DNA of 64,000 nt from Clostridium_AM tanneri (GTDB lineage Bacteria > Bacillota > Clostridia > Clostridiales > Clostridiaceae): positions 28,015 through 92,014 of the forward strand of contig NZ_JARUJP010000017.1 in NCBI RefSeq assembly GCF_033659955.1, read 5' to 3'. Position 1 is the stretch's first letter, and each line of letters begins with the position of its first letter. Shown one piece after another: positions 33,665 through 42,624 of the stretch. The notes beneath the pieces are model-generated. The model was not told the origin of the DNA and ran no database searches. It saw nothing but the letters and a program-made list of their open reading frames with translations. The translations under genes and the position numbers were made by a program.

Positions 33665-34540
33665 ATGATGAAGTTAGGGAAGATTGGGATGAGGACGATA
33701 AAAACCGCAATTTCAGTGTCAATTTGTGTAGAGTTGTCCAAGTTCTTTAATAGTGATTATATTTTTTATGCAGCAGTAGCAGCAGTAATGGCCATGCAAA
33801 ATTCAGTTTCAGATTCCTTTAAAGCTGGGAAAAACAGAATGCTTGGAACAATAGTAGGTGCTTTTATCGGGCTTATATTTGCTATTATAAGTCCAGGAAA
33901 CACAGCTCTTTCAGGAATAGGAATTATTATAATAATATACATTTGCAACTCTTTTAATTGGAAGAAGTCCGTAACCATATCCTGTACAGTATTCCTTGTA
34001 ATTATGCTGAGCCTACAGGATAGAGGACCAGTTGCCTACAGTCTAAATAGGACCTTTGATACCTTTTTAGGTATTATAGTAGCAGTTTTGGTTAACTATT
34101 TCATATCTCCGCCAGAATATATCGGCAAGGTCTATGAGGCCCGTATTGCTATAGTAGACAGGATATTTACCTTTGTACAAGATAAACTTTGCAACAATAA
34201 GGAAATTGACTTACAAAGCATGAATGATGAGATTTCAAAGCTTGAAGAGATTCTTAAAATCTGTTTATCAGAGTTGAGAATAAAAAAACAGGAAGTACTA
34301 GGTATGGACAGGATAAAGAACAGTATTGAGGTTTGTAAAGATATATACATGCATTTAAAAATAACTGAATCTCTGAAAAAGGGTTATAGTTTAAATGAGG
34401 AAAATTACATAAAGGTAAAAGAGCTTTTTCAATGTGATATGGATATCGAAAAGAGCGGTGATGATATTAATAATATAGTATTTAATTATCACATAAGTAA
34501 AATAATAGAAGGCTTAAATCAACTAAAAAATATAGCTTAA
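33665..34540 (+). CDS. FUSC/aromatic acid exporter family membrane protein
   Basis: A 291-residue protein. Five to six membrane helices (about 8-150) in the arrangement of aromatic-acid exporter (DUF939/FUSC) N-terminal domains: YIFYAAVAAVMAMQNSVSDSFKAGKNRMLGT and the later RTFDTFLGIIVAVLVNY. They are followed by a helical cytoplasmic region (about 160-290). The substrate is unknown. Two adjacent ATGs (33665, 33668) after GGTAGGTGCT are both usable. A hairpin spanning its stop and the next gene's ribosome binding site is listed at 34549-34601. Confidence 0.82.
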   Translation: MMKLGKIGMRTIKTAISVSICVELSKFFNSDYIFYAAVAAVMAMQNSVSDSFKAGKNRMLGTIVGAFIGLIFAIISPGNTALSGIGIIIIIYICNSFNWKKSVTISCTVFLVIMLSLQDRGPVAYSLNRTFDTFLGIIVAVLVNYFISPPEYIGKVYEARIAIVDRIFTFVQDKLCNNKEIDLQSMNDEISKLEEILKICLSELRIKKQEVLGMDRIKNSIEVCKDIYMHLKITESLKKGYSLNEENYIKVKELFQCDMDIEKSGDDINNIVFNYHISKIIEGLNQLKNIA

Positions 34541-34548
34541 TACAGATT

Positions 34549-34601
34549 AAATCTCCTCTAAATTGTTAATAATATGATTAGTAACAATTTGGAGGAGATT
34601 T
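34549..34601 (+). promoter_or_regulatory. Hairpin that sequesters the ribosome binding site of the AI-2E exporter gene
   Basis: The 20-base arms AAATCTCCTCTAAATTGTTA (34549-34568) and TAACAATTTGGAGGAGATTT (34582-34601) pair fully, with one G-U. The 3' arm contains GGAGGAGA, the Shine-Dalgarno of the TTG start at 34605. A T-rich end also makes it terminator-like. Confidence 0.7.
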
Positions 34602-34604
34602 TAT

Positions 34605-35666
34605 TTGAATATTAACAAACATACCATAATATTGCTTAATATTAGTTTGCTATTGGTGATAGTTATACTTTTAAATAAAGTGAGTTATGTACTGACACCT
34701 TTAAAAAGTGTCATAAATGTACTGCTTATACCTATGGTGATATCATTATTCCTATATTATGCATTAAGACCTGTAATAAAAAAGCTTGAAAGTAAGAATA
34801 AAAATAAGAGTATCCTAATAATTTTAACTATGCTAATATTTATATCTGCTTTATTCACAGTAATAGTTTTTGGTGGTGTAGCGGTAAAGAAGGAGTTCAC
34901 AGGATCCTTTTCTTATAACATGGATTCTGTTCGTAATTATCTTACCACAGTGGATAATAGGTTAGGTGGAGTACTATCCCAGTTCCAGTTTACTCAGAAT
35001 TTACTAGAAACATCAAGAGAAGCAATAGTAAAGATAGGCGGAAGTGCAGTAGGAATATTCTCTCAAATAGGAAGTATAGGAACCCAGGTTATACTAGTGC
35101 CGTTTATTCTATTTTATTTTTTAAAAGAAGACAAAAAGTTTGCAGAGTGGTCAATGCAAATAGTTCCTGTAAATTATAGAAACCAGATAAGGGATATGTT
35201 TATTCAAATAGACAGTGTACTATCTATTTATATATCAGGGCAATTAATGGTGGCAGTGATAATTGGTGTTTTAATGTATATTGGATATCTAATTATTGGA
35301 ATGCCTAATGCTCTATTAATGGCTTTTTTTTCTATGATAACTTCTATTATACCATTTATAGGACCTTTTTTAGGTATAATACCGGCATTGTTTATCGCTT
35401 TAACTATAAACTGGGCAATGATAATAAAGATTATAGTAATATCTCTGGTTGTACAGCAAGTAGAAGGGAATTTGATAACTCCTAATATTATTGGAAACAA
35501 GTTAAATGTACATCCCTTAGCAGTAATTTTAATAGTAATTATAAGCGTAACTCTATTTGGAATCCTAGGCGCCTTTGTGGGCATTCCACTATTTGTTGTA
35601 TTAAGCATAGCGGTAAAAAAAATATATGTAATATATACAATGAAGAAATTAAATATTAATAAATAG
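34605..35666 (+). CDS. AI-2E/PerM family transporter
   Basis: A 353-residue membrane protein of the AI-2 exporter/PerM family: two N-terminal helices, an external helical region (about 85-150), then a cluster of helices with the family motifs VILVPFILFYFLKED, SVLSIYISGQLMVAVIIG, SIIPFIGPFLGIIPAL and QQVEGNLITPNIIGNKLNVHPLAVI. TTG start at 34605, seven bases after GGAGGAGA, which is buried in a hairpin. Substrates vary in this family (quorum signals, permeate transport, Na+/H+ exchange), so no specific one is assigned. Confidence 0.88.
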   Translation: MNINKHTIILLNISLLLVIVILLNKVSYVLTPLKSVINVLLIPMVISLFLYYALRPVIKKLESKNKNKSILIILTMLIFISALFTVIVFGGVAVKKEFTGSFSYNMDSVRNYLTTVDNRLGGVLSQFQFTQNLLETSREAIVKIGGSAVGIFSQIGSIGTQVILVPFILFYFLKEDKKFAEWSMQIVPVNYRNQIRDMFIQIDSVLSIYISGQLMVAVIIGVLMYIGYLIIGMPNALLMAFFSMITSIIPFIGPFLGIIPALFIALTINWAMIIKIIVISLVVQQVEGNLITPNIIGNKLNVHPLAVILIVIISVTLFGILGAFVGIPLFVVLSIAVKKIYVIYTMKKLNINK

Positions 35667-35752
35667 TTAAAATATTGATTTATACATAAATAAGCATAGG
35701 ATTTATGATATTATTATAATGATATATTTTAAATATTTAGGAGGAATTATTA

Positions 35753-37072
35753 ATGCAATCAGAACCTGAGCCGGGGAATATAACTTCCCAGCTGATTCTA
35801 ATAGCTGTTTTAACATTAATTAATGCATTCTTTGCATCAGCAGAAATGGCTATAGTATCGTTAAACAAGAACAAGATAAAGCTTCTAGCAGAAGAAGGAA
35901 ACAAAAAAGCACAGCTCTTAATAAAGCTTATGGAAGAGCCAACTAAGTTTTTATCTACTATACAGGTAGGTATAACCCTTGCTGGATTTTTCTCAAGTGC
36001 TTCTGCCGCTACCGGGCTATCAGATGATTTTGCCCATTACTTAAATGGTTTTGGCATACCGTATAGTGGACAAATAGCCCTAATAACAGTAACTATAATA
36101 CTATCTTATATAACATTGGTATTTGGAGAGCTATTTCCAAAAAGAGTAGCACTGCAGAAGGCAGAGGCAATTGCAATGTTTTCTGTAAAACCTATAGCAT
36201 ATATCTCTAAAATAACTGTACCCTTTGTAAGACTACTTTCATCATCAACTAATATTTTGGTGAATTTATCAGGTCTAGATAAAGAAGGTCTGGATGAAAA
36301 GGTGTCAAAAGAGGAAATTAAGTCCATGGTGGAAGTTGGACAGGAACATGGAGTAATAAATGAAACTGAAAAAGAAATGATAAATAGTATATTTGAGTTC
36401 GACGATAAGTTGGCCTATGAGGTTATGACACCAAGAACTGATGTATATTTAATTGATATAGAAAAACCATTAAATGAATATTTAGATGAATTGATAGAAG
36501 AAAGATATTCAAGAGTACCTGTGTATGAAGGAGATAGTGATAACATTATAGGTATTCTTTATATGAAAGATTTCTTTGTTGAAGCTAGAAAACATGGTTT
36601 TGAAAATGTGGACATCAAAGGAATATTACATGTACCATATTTTGTTCCAGAAACAAAAAATATAGATGAGTTGTTTAAAGAACTTCAAGAGTCTAAAAAT
36701 CACTTAGCAATATTGATAGACGAATACGGAGGCTTTTCAGGAATAGTATCCATAGAAGACCTTATAGAAGAGGTTATGGGAAATATTGAGGATGAATATG
36801 ATGATGACGAACCAGAAATAAATAAAGTAGATGATGCTACTTTTTTAATAGATGGTATGCTTTCAATTAATGATTTTAATGAGTATTTCCATACCAATAT
36901 TGAAAATGAGGGTTACGATACTATAAGCGGATTTATAATCGACCTTCTTGGACGTATACCTGAAAGTGCTGAAGAAGAAAATATAGAATATGAAAACTTT
37001 ATATTTAATATTGAGGAACTTAAGGAAAAAAGAATTGAAAAGATAAGGATATGCATACAAGCAGAGGTTTAG
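35753..37072 (+). CDS. CNNM/CorC (HlyC) family protein with CBS domains
   Basis: A 439-residue protein with the three-part layout of this family: DUF21/CNNM membrane domain with four helices (about 15-190; NAFFASAEMAIVSLN, GITLAGFFSSASAA), two CBS domains (about 215-340; VMTPRTDVYLIDIE, RYSRVPVYEGDSDNIIGILYMKD, LIDEYGGFSGIVSIEDLIEEVMG) and a C-terminal CorC_HlyC domain (about 355-435). Members act in magnesium or divalent-cation efflux and membrane stability. ATG 35753 follows TAGGAGGAATTATTA. Monocistronic. Confidence 0.9.
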   Translation: MQSEPEPGNITSQLILIAVLTLINAFFASAEMAIVSLNKNKIKLLAEEGNKKAQLLIKLMEEPTKFLSTIQVGITLAGFFSSASAATGLSDDFAHYLNGFGIPYSGQIALITVTIILSYITLVFGELFPKRVALQKAEAIAMFSVKPIAYISKITVPFVRLLSSSTNILVNLSGLDKEGLDEKVSKEEIKSMVEVGQEHGVINETEKEMINSIFEFDDKLAYEVMTPRTDVYLIDIEKPLNEYLDELIEERYSRVPVYEGDSDNIIGILYMKDFFVEARKHGFENVDIKGILHVPYFVPETKNIDELFKELQESKNHLAILIDEYGGFSGIVSIEDLIEEVMGNIEDEYDDDEPEINKVDDATFLIDGMLSINDFNEYFHTNIENEGYDTISGFIIDLLGRIPESAEEENIEYENFIFNIEELKEKRIEKIRICIQAEV

Positions 37073-37107
37073 CCTCTGCCTATATCATTGTATCAGCTAT
37101 TTTAGGA

Positions 37108-37187
37108 CACGGTACCAGATGTCTCTTATCAGTGTTAACTTTACCAAGGTTAATACTGATAAATATGAGGTATTTGGTACATTGTGT
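37108..37187. repeat. Long imperfect palindrome (about 32 bp of stem) upstream of uppP
   Basis: Outer arms GTACCAGATGTCTC (37112-37125) / GAGGTATTTGGTAC (37167-37180) pair throughout when G-U is allowed; inner arms TTATCAGTGTTAACTT / AAGGTTAATACTGATAA pair around a four-base loop. ACAC/GTGT extends it outside. It is not related to the REP family. It could be the terminator of the CorC gene or a small palindromic element. Confidence 0.6.
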
Positions 37188-37315
37188 TTTAAGAAAAACT
37201 AAGCCGCCTATAAGGTGAGGGAATCTATATAACAATTACATATTGTATTGCTATTGTTAAAAATAGTATAATAAAAATTGTGCTATAAAATGAAATAAGA
37301 GAGTGAGTGTGAATA

Positions 37316-38149
37316 ATGGAAATAATACTTATGCTTAAAGCAGCTATAATTGGTATAGTGGAAGGAATAACAGAATTTCTACCAGTATCTTCTACAGGAC
37401 ATATGATTATAGTAGGCAACTTAATTAACTTTCAAGCTCCAGCATACCCAAAAGAGTATGTTGATATGTTTGAAATAGTAATCCAACTTGGAGCTATACT
37501 TGCAATCGTAGTTTTATACTGGAATAAAATATTTAACTCATTAAAAAACCTTGCACCAGGCAAGTGGGGTTTTAAGCTATGGCTTAATGTTATCGTAGCT
37601 TTTATACCATCAGCTGTAGTAGGACTTTTACTTGATGATCTTATAAAGGCAAAGCTATTTAATGCTGTTACAGTAGCCTTTGCTCTTGTAGTTGGTGGAT
37701 TTGTAATGATATTCATGGAGAATAAATTTAGAAGAGGAAATAAAACTAGAAGTATAGATGATGTAAACTTGGTACAAGCTTTTAAAATAGGATGTTTCCA
37801 GTGTCTTGCACTATGGCCGGGAATGTCAAGATCTGCATCTACTATAATGGGTGCTTGGATAAGTGGATTAAATAACTTTGCAGCAGCTGAGTTCTCCTTT
37901 TTCTTAGCTTTACCGACGATGGTAGCTGCTTCTGGATATTCATTGTTAAAAGTAAAAATTGCAATGGATACTACGCAAATCATCGCACTAGTAGTAGGTT
38001 TTGTTGTATCCTTCCTAGTAGCATTAGTAGTTGTTGAAAAGTTTCTAAATTTCTTAAAGAGAAAACCAATGAGGATATTTGCTATTTATAGAATATTTAT
38101 TGGTATAATAATACTTGTTTTAGCTTTTACAAAGGTAATAACAGTATAG
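37316..38149 (+). CDS. uppP: Undecaprenyl-diphosphatase UppP (BacA)
   Basis: A 277-residue polytopic membrane enzyme that dephosphorylates undecaprenyl pyrophosphate, recycling the carrier lipid for cell-wall synthesis; extra copies give bacitracin tolerance. Signatures: GIVEGITEFLPVSSTGHMIIVG at the N-terminus (catalytic Glu and Ser) and QCLALWPGMSRSASTIMGAW in the middle (PGxSRSxxT). ATG 37316 is chosen by alignment, since the ribosome binding site (GAGAGTGAGTG) is modest. It is flanked by two long palindromes (37108-37187 and 38209-38271). Confidence 0.95.
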   Translation: MEIILMLKAAIIGIVEGITEFLPVSSTGHMIIVGNLINFQAPAYPKEYVDMFEIVIQLGAILAIVVLYWNKIFNSLKNLAPGKWGFKLWLNVIVAFIPSAVVGLLLDDLIKAKLFNAVTVAFALVVGGFVMIFMENKFRRGNKTRSIDDVNLVQAFKIGCFQCLALWPGMSRSASTIMGAWISGLNNFAAAEFSFFLALPTMVAASGYSLLKVKIAMDTTQIIALVVGFVVSFLVALVVVEKFLNFLKRKPMRIFAIYRIFIGIIILVLAFTKVITV

Positions 38150-38208
38150 GATTTTGTACAATATTGTGTAGCAAATCCTTTAAGACACTAAATATCAGTG
38201 GGTTAAAT

Positions 38209-38271
38209 AGAGGTGTAGTGTGTAGAAAGTTTCTAATCACTTATTAGAAGCCTTCTACACGCTACACCTCT
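38209..38271. repeat. Long palindrome after uppP
   Basis: Arms AGAGGTGTAGTGTGTAGAA / TTCTACACGCTACACCTCT pair over 19 bases (one G-U) and enclose a second small hairpin TTCTAA/TTAGAA. There is no T-run, so it is not an ordinary terminator. Confidence 0.65.
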
Positions 38272-38442
38272 ATCTATATACCTGTTTTTAACATCATAAA
38301 AATTTCTGTTATATAAATACTGCCAATAAAAATGCGCCAATAGCATAATTAATAGAATAAAGTAGAGTTAATATAGTGCAGTATATTAAGTATTAGAATT
38401 ATTAAATGATACGGTCATTTTAGTAAAATGGAGGAATTATAT

Positions 38443-38754
38443 ATGATTATTCAGTGGATACCTTTGTGTATTATTATATGCTTCATAGCATTTTCCTATT
38501 ATAAACAGTATTCCCTTAGAATAAGACTTATCTTTTTAGGTGGTATTTTTATAATATCATTATTTTTAGCCACTCCCATACTTGGATTTTCCATTCTGAC
38601 GCTTTTAGGGTTGCTTCTTATTGGAGAAATATGGATCATAGTGGCAGGGGTATTATTTATTGAGATAGTGATAAACAAAAAAAGTAGAGTACTAAGGATG
38701 ATTTTAGGTATTATATCCTTAATTATATACCTTTATCTCCGCACTATGATTTAA
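38443..38754 (+). CDS. Small membrane protein of unknown function, 103 residues
   Basis: ATG 38443 follows ATGGAGGAATTATAT. The product MIIQWIPLCIIICFIAFSYY... has about four hydrophobic segments across its length and a basic loop (NKKSRVLR). I do not recognise a family. The start at 38443 is preferred over an upstream ATG (38428) that overlaps the ribosome binding site. It stands alone between uppP and the tRNA-Leu gene. Confidence 0.6.
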   Translation: MIIQWIPLCIIICFIAFSYYKQYSLRIRLIFLGGIFIISLFLATPILGFSILTLLGLLLIGEIWIIVAGVLFIEIVINKKSRVLRMILGIISLIIYLYLRTMI

Positions 38755-38891
38755 AAGTGAAGCAAGAATGTAGTTGAACTAGCTCTTAAATGCTGCCATA
38801 TCACTGATAGGCAAGTTTAGCTTGAAGAGAAGAGGCAGAGCATATACATGTATATAAAGTCCATATTAAGATATTTTTTAATTAAATAAAA

Positions 38892-38926
38892 ATAAAAAAA
38901 GATGAGATATAAAATACCTCATCTTT
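38892..38926 (-). terminator. Terminator of the tRNA-Leu transcript
   Basis: On the minus strand GATGAG / CTCATC closes around an 11-base loop and is followed by TTTTTTTATTTTTATTT, directly after the encoded CCA. Confidence 0.85.
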
Positions 38927-39015
38927 TGGTGCTGAAGACCGGAATCGAACCGGTACGGGTTTTAAGGCCCGCAGGATTTTAAGTCCTGTGCGTCTGCCAG
39001 TTCCGCCACTTCAGC
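38927..39015 (-). tRNA. tRNA-Leu (anticodon TAA)
   Basis: The minus strand reads GCTGAAGTGGCGGAACTGGC..., with acceptor stem GCTGAAG/CTTCAGC, anticodon stem CAGGA/TCCTG around TTAAAA (anticodon TAA), a long variable arm of class II type (GCGGGCCTTAAAACCCGT), T-arm CCGGTTCGATTCCGG and a genome-encoded CCA. The length is 89 bases. Confidence 0.97.
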
Positions 39016-39085
39016 ATATCTTCATCGACAAGATTTATTATATTAGAAAGATTTAATGAAGTCAATAGCAAAATAAGAAAAAGTT

Positions 39086-39260
39086 AGGGACAGTTCACAA
39101 TTATTCCACAGATAAAGGGGACAGTTCACAATTTTTCGCTAGCATAATTAAAAATAAACCCTATTTGTAATGTGGAATAATTGTAGACTGTCCCCTAAGC
39201 TGCTGAAAAGTTGTGAACTGTCCCCATGTAAGAGTCTGTTGAAAAGTTGTGAACCGTCCC
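39086..39260. repeat. REP cluster: two forward then three reverse copies
   Basis: Forward copies begin at 39086 and 39117; reverse copies end near 39195, 39224 and 39260. The last reverse copy ends on the first base of the ctfB stop codon. It fills the space between tRNA-Leu and the CoA-transferase genes. Confidence 0.93.
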
Positions 39261-39925
39261 TATAGAATGTCGCTTACCTTCAAGTCTTCTCGAACAATTA
39301 GCTCGGCATCAGTTTTTTTAATAACTTCCTCTAGAGTAGTGCCTTGAGCTATTTCTCTTAGAACTAGTCCCTTATCAGTAACTTCCATAACTGCCAGTTC
39401 TGTAATAATCAAGTTTACTGCTTTAGCTGCAGAAAGAGGAAGGGCACATTTCTTTAAAATCTTAGAAGAACCATCCTTTGCAGTATGAGTCATAGTAGCT
39501 ACAACCTTCTTAGCACCTACAAGCAAGTCCATAGCACCGCCAACTCCTGGACCATATTTTCCGTTGCCATAAGGTATTGCCCAGTTTGCTATATTTCCTT
39601 CCTGATCAACCTCTAGAGCACCTAGTATTGTCATGTCTACATGTCCCCCTCTTATAATTAGGAAAGAGGTAGCTAAATCAAATATAGAGCAGCCTGGTAA
39701 TGTAGTTAATGGTGGGCCACCAGCACCACAGATGAATGGATTATCTTCGCCTTTTTTAGCGTTAGCACCGAAATTTAAAATTCCATTTTCCGATTGAAGG
39801 ATAACCTTTACTCCTTCGGGAATATAGTTTCCTGCTAAAACTGGAACACCGAAGCCTAAGTTAACTACCATACCGTCTTTAAATTCTTGAGCAGCTCTTT
39901 TTGCTATTCTATTTTTCATATCCAT
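39260..39925 (-). CDS. CoA-transferase family I, subunit B
   Basis: A 221-residue beta subunit of a family I CoA-transferase (AtoA/CtfB/ScoB type), moving CoA between short-chain acyl-CoA and a carboxylate. The catalytic Glu lies in ILQSENGILNFG, and the glycine-rich NLGFGVPVLAGNYIP and GGHVDMTILGALEVDQEGNIANW match the family. It follows the alpha subunit by 13 bases. ATG 39925 follows AAGGGGGTATCATA. It probably belongs to the acd-etfBA operon. Substrate unknown: acetate, butyrate or another Stickland-type acid are candidates. Confidence 0.9.
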   Translation of the reverse strand: MDMKNRIAKRAAQEFKDGMVVNLGFGVPVLAGNYIPEGVKVILQSENGILNFGANAKKGEDNPFICGAGGPPLTTLPGCSIFDLATSFLIIRGGHVDMTILGALEVDQEGNIANWAIPYGNGKYGPGVGGAMDLLVGAKKVVATMTHTAKDGSSKILKKCALPLSAAKAVNLIITELAVMEVTDKGLVLREIAQGTTLEEVIKKTDAELIVREDLKVSDIL

Positions 39926-39938
39926 TATGATACCCCCT

Positions 39939-40655
39939 TTATTTTAAACCGCCTATATTATTACACATTGCTCTCATCTTCTCACGATACTGTTCAAAGG
40001 AGTAGCCTACGCAGATAGCATCAATAAAAATTCCTGGAGTACCTACATCTTCTGGATTAATAGTGCCAGTTTCAACTATTTCTTCAACTTCAACAATTGT
40101 AACCGCTGCAGCGCCTGCCATTATAGGGTTTGTGTTTGGTGTTCCGCTGTAAACTAAGTTACCCATTTTGTCTGCCTTTTGAGCTTTGATTATAGCAACA
40201 TTCGCTGTTAGAGGAGTTTCTAGCAAGTATTCTTTTCCAGCTACAGTTATTTTTTCTTTGCCTTCCTCAAGCAGTGTTCCAAGTCCAGTAGGAGTTAAAA
40301 TTCCTCCAAGTCCAGCAGCAGCACAGCGAACCTTTTCTATAAAGCTGCCTTGAGGATAATATTCTACTTCAAGACTACCTGCCATATACTGTTTAACTGC
40401 AGTAGGATTAGTTCCTATATGAGAACCTATAAATTTCTTGACTAATCCCTTATCGAAAAGTAAGCCTATTTCACATCCACCACCAGGAAAGGAGTTTACT
40501 GCAGATAAAACTGTTAAATCCTTTATTCCTAGCTCTACTATCTTATCTACAGCCATTAATGGAGTGTTACAACCTAAAAATCCCCCAATCATAACACTTG
40601 AGCCATTTTTAACATATTTCTTTAGAGCTTCTTCCATACTTAAAATTTCAGGCAT
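39939..40655 (-). CDS. CoA-transferase family I, subunit A
   Basis: A 238-residue alpha subunit (AtoD/CtfA/ScoA type), partner of the downstream B subunit. Family motifs: MIGGFLGCNTPLMAVDKI, the VSAVNSFPGGGCEIG-type loop, and LGTLLEEGKEKITVAGKEYLLE. ATG 40655 follows AAGGGGGATATAAAA. A 133-base gap separates it from etfA; this gap has a short hairpin (ATAGGG/CCCTAT) but no strong terminator, so read-through from the acd-etf genes is likely, possibly with reduced expression. Confidence 0.9.
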   Translation of the reverse strand: MPEILSMEEALKKYVKNGSSVMIGGFLGCNTPLMAVDKIVELGIKDLTVLSAVNSFPGGGCEIGLLFDKGLVKKFIGSHIGTNPTAVKQYMAGSLEVEYYPQGSFIEKVRCAAAGLGGILTPTGLGTLLEEGKEKITVAGKEYLLETPLTANVAIIKAQKADKMGNLVYSGTPNTNPIMAGAAAVTIVEVEEIVETGTINPEDVGTPGIFIDAICVGYSFEQYREKMRAMCNNIGGLK

Positions 40656-40788
40656 TTTTATATCCCCCTTATAAAACTTAATATCAGTTTCTTATATAAA
40701 TTTACAAACAAAATTCTTAGAATTCAGATAGGGTTTTCGCCCTATGGAAAGGTTAGTCGTTTAAATATTTTCAATAAATAATAACATC

Positions 40789-41790
40789 CTACTTTCTCAG
40801 CAAACTCCTTAACTTTTCTGTTAAAATAGGAATAATCTCGCTGCAGTCTCCTACAATACCGTAGTCGGCATAATTAAATATAGCAGCATTAGGATCCTTA
40901 TTTATTGCGATAACTGTTTCAGCAGTTTGCATACCTACAAGATACTGAACTGCACCACCAATACCACAACAAATCATAAGTTTTGGAGAAATTGTTTTAC
41001 CGCTTTGTCCTATTTGTTTATCTTCGCCAATCCAGCCTTCATTTACAGCAGGTCTTGTACCTCCAACCATAGCTCCTAATACATCAGCTAGTGGATATAG
41101 CTTGTCGAAATTCTCTTTATTCTGCATGCCTCTGCCACCAGCTACAACGATAGAAGCATCTTCAATCTTCTCAGCAGAGGTAGTTTCTTTTACTGATTTA
41201 ATTAGTGTTGTGAGAATATCAGTAGGATTTATAGATACAGTCTCAAAGACTTTGGAGCCTTTTCGTTTTAAATCTTTCTCTGGTGTTCCCAGTACCTTAG
41301 GCCTTACAGTAGCCATTTGAGGTCTGCGATTAGGACAAATAATCTCTACCATAATGTTTCCGCCGAAGGATGGTTTAGTTTGAATTAAGATACCGTCCTT
41401 ATCTATTTCCAAGTCTATACAGTCAGCAGAAAGTCCAGTCTCTAGCCTAGTAGAAAGTCTAGGAGCTAGGTCTCTTCCTATAGTAGTAGCTCCGAAAAGC
41501 AAAATAGATGGTTTATGTTTATTAACGATTTGACGAATTGCTGAAGTGTAAGCATTTGTCTGGTAGGCTTTTAGGCTGCTATCTTCTACAATAACCACAG
41601 AATCTGCTCCATAGGAAATTAACTCATCAGATAAATGGGATACATTTTCTCCTAGCAGCAAGGCAGTTACCTTATCCTTTATTTTGTCTGCCATTATTCT
41701 AGATTTACCTAGCAGTTCAAGGGTTACCTCTTGAAGCTTACCTTCTCTTTGCTCTGCAAAAACCCATATGCCTTTATATTCATTTATCAT
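40789..41790 (-). CDS. etfA: Electron transfer flavoprotein, alpha subunit
   Basis: A 333-residue EtfA that, with EtfB, passes electrons between ferredoxin/NADH and the acyl-CoA dehydrogenase. The C-terminal FAD domain is clear: VVAGGRGM, ADVLGAMVGGTRPAVNEGWI, GQSGKTISPKLMICCGIGGAVQYLVGM and INKDPNAAIFNYADYGIVGD. I start at ATG 41790, nine bases after AAGGAGG; a TTG nine bases upstream also fits the ORF. It follows etfB closely. Whether this ETF is the electron-bifurcating type cannot be told here. Confidence 0.93.
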   Translation of the reverse strand: MINEYKGIWVFAEQREGKLQEVTLELLGKSRIMADKIKDKVTALLLGENVSHLSDELISYGADSVVIVEDSSLKAYQTNAYTSAIRQIVNKHKPSILLFGATTIGRDLAPRLSTRLETGLSADCIDLEIDKDGILIQTKPSFGGNIMVEIICPNRRPQMATVRPKVLGTPEKDLKRKGSKVFETVSINPTDILTTLIKSVKETTSAEKIEDASIVVAGGRGMQNKENFDKLYPLADVLGAMVGGTRPAVNEGWIGEDKQIGQSGKTISPKLMICCGIGGAVQYLVGMQTAETVIAINKDPNAAIFNYADYGIVGDCSEIIPILTEKLRSLLRK

Positions 41791-41807
41791 TAGGGCCAAC
41801 CTCCTTA

Positions 41808-42593
41808 TTAAATCACTTTATCCTTTATTAATTTTTGGAGGAGTTTATCGCATAAGGCTTCTGCTTCTCCTTCAAATATTTCTGCTTTTCCCTTAGGCTG
41901 TGGTATATAAAGTCTGCATACTTGAGTAGGTGATCCATTTTGCCCTACTTTTTCTTCTGGCAGATCCAGGTCTTTTAAGTTCCAAACTGTGATTTTCTTT
42001 TTAGCAGCTTTCATAATATTTATTGGTTTTGTATATCTAGGAGTATTTATCTTATCTGTAATAGTTATCAGCACTGGCAGAGAAGCCTCAACTATTTCAT
42101 AACCATCTTCAAGTTCCCTTCTAGCCTGTATTTTATTACCTAATATTTCTTCCTTTTCTACAAAGGTAATTTGAGCAATTTGAAGTCTTTCAGCTATACC
42201 AGGGCCTACCTGTCCAGTGTCTGCGTCTACTGCTTGTTTGCCGCAGAATATAATGTCTGTTTTATCCTGTAATTTTTCAATTGCCCTTGCTAAAACATAG
42301 CTTGTTGCTATAGTATCTGCACCGGCGAAGGCCCTGTCACTTAAAAGTACTGCTTCGTCACAGCCCATAGCCAGTGCTTCTCTTAAAATGCTCTCTGTTT
42401 GAGGAGGTCCCATACTAATTACAGTGACTTTACCTCCGTGACTTTCTTTAATTCTTAAGGCTTCCTCTAAGGCGTTTTTATCAAAGGGATTCATCACACT
42501 TTTGATGCCCTCTCTGTCTAAGTTATTTGTCTTTGGATTTATTTTTACTTCCATAGAATCTGGAACTTGTTTTATGCACACAACTATATTCAA
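41808..42593 (-). CDS. etfB: Electron transfer flavoprotein, beta subunit
   Basis: A 261-residue EtfB. It begins MNIVVCIKQVPDSMEVKINP and contains NPFDKNALEEALRIKE, FCGKQAVDADTGQVGPGIAERL and the EVEASLPV-type signature EIVEASLPVLITITDKINTPRY. The TTG start at 42593 follows AGGAGG and gives the normal family length; the longer ORF from 42647 overlaps the acd gene. It lies 31 bases after acd and 17 before etfA. Confidence 0.93.
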   Translation of the reverse strand: MNIVVCIKQVPDSMEVKINPKTNNLDREGIKSVMNPFDKNALEEALRIKESHGGKVTVISMGPPQTESILREALAMGCDEAVLLSDRAFAGADTIATSYVLARAIEKLQDKTDIIFCGKQAVDADTGQVGPGIAERLQIAQITFVEKEEILGNKIQARRELEDGYEIVEASLPVLITITDKINTPRYTKPINIMKAAKKKITVWNLKDLDLPEEKVGQNGSPTQVCRLYIPQPKGKAEIFEGEAEALCDKLLQKLIKDKVI

Positions 42594-42624
42594 AGCTATA
42601 GTACCTCCTCTCCTTTTGAAGTTT

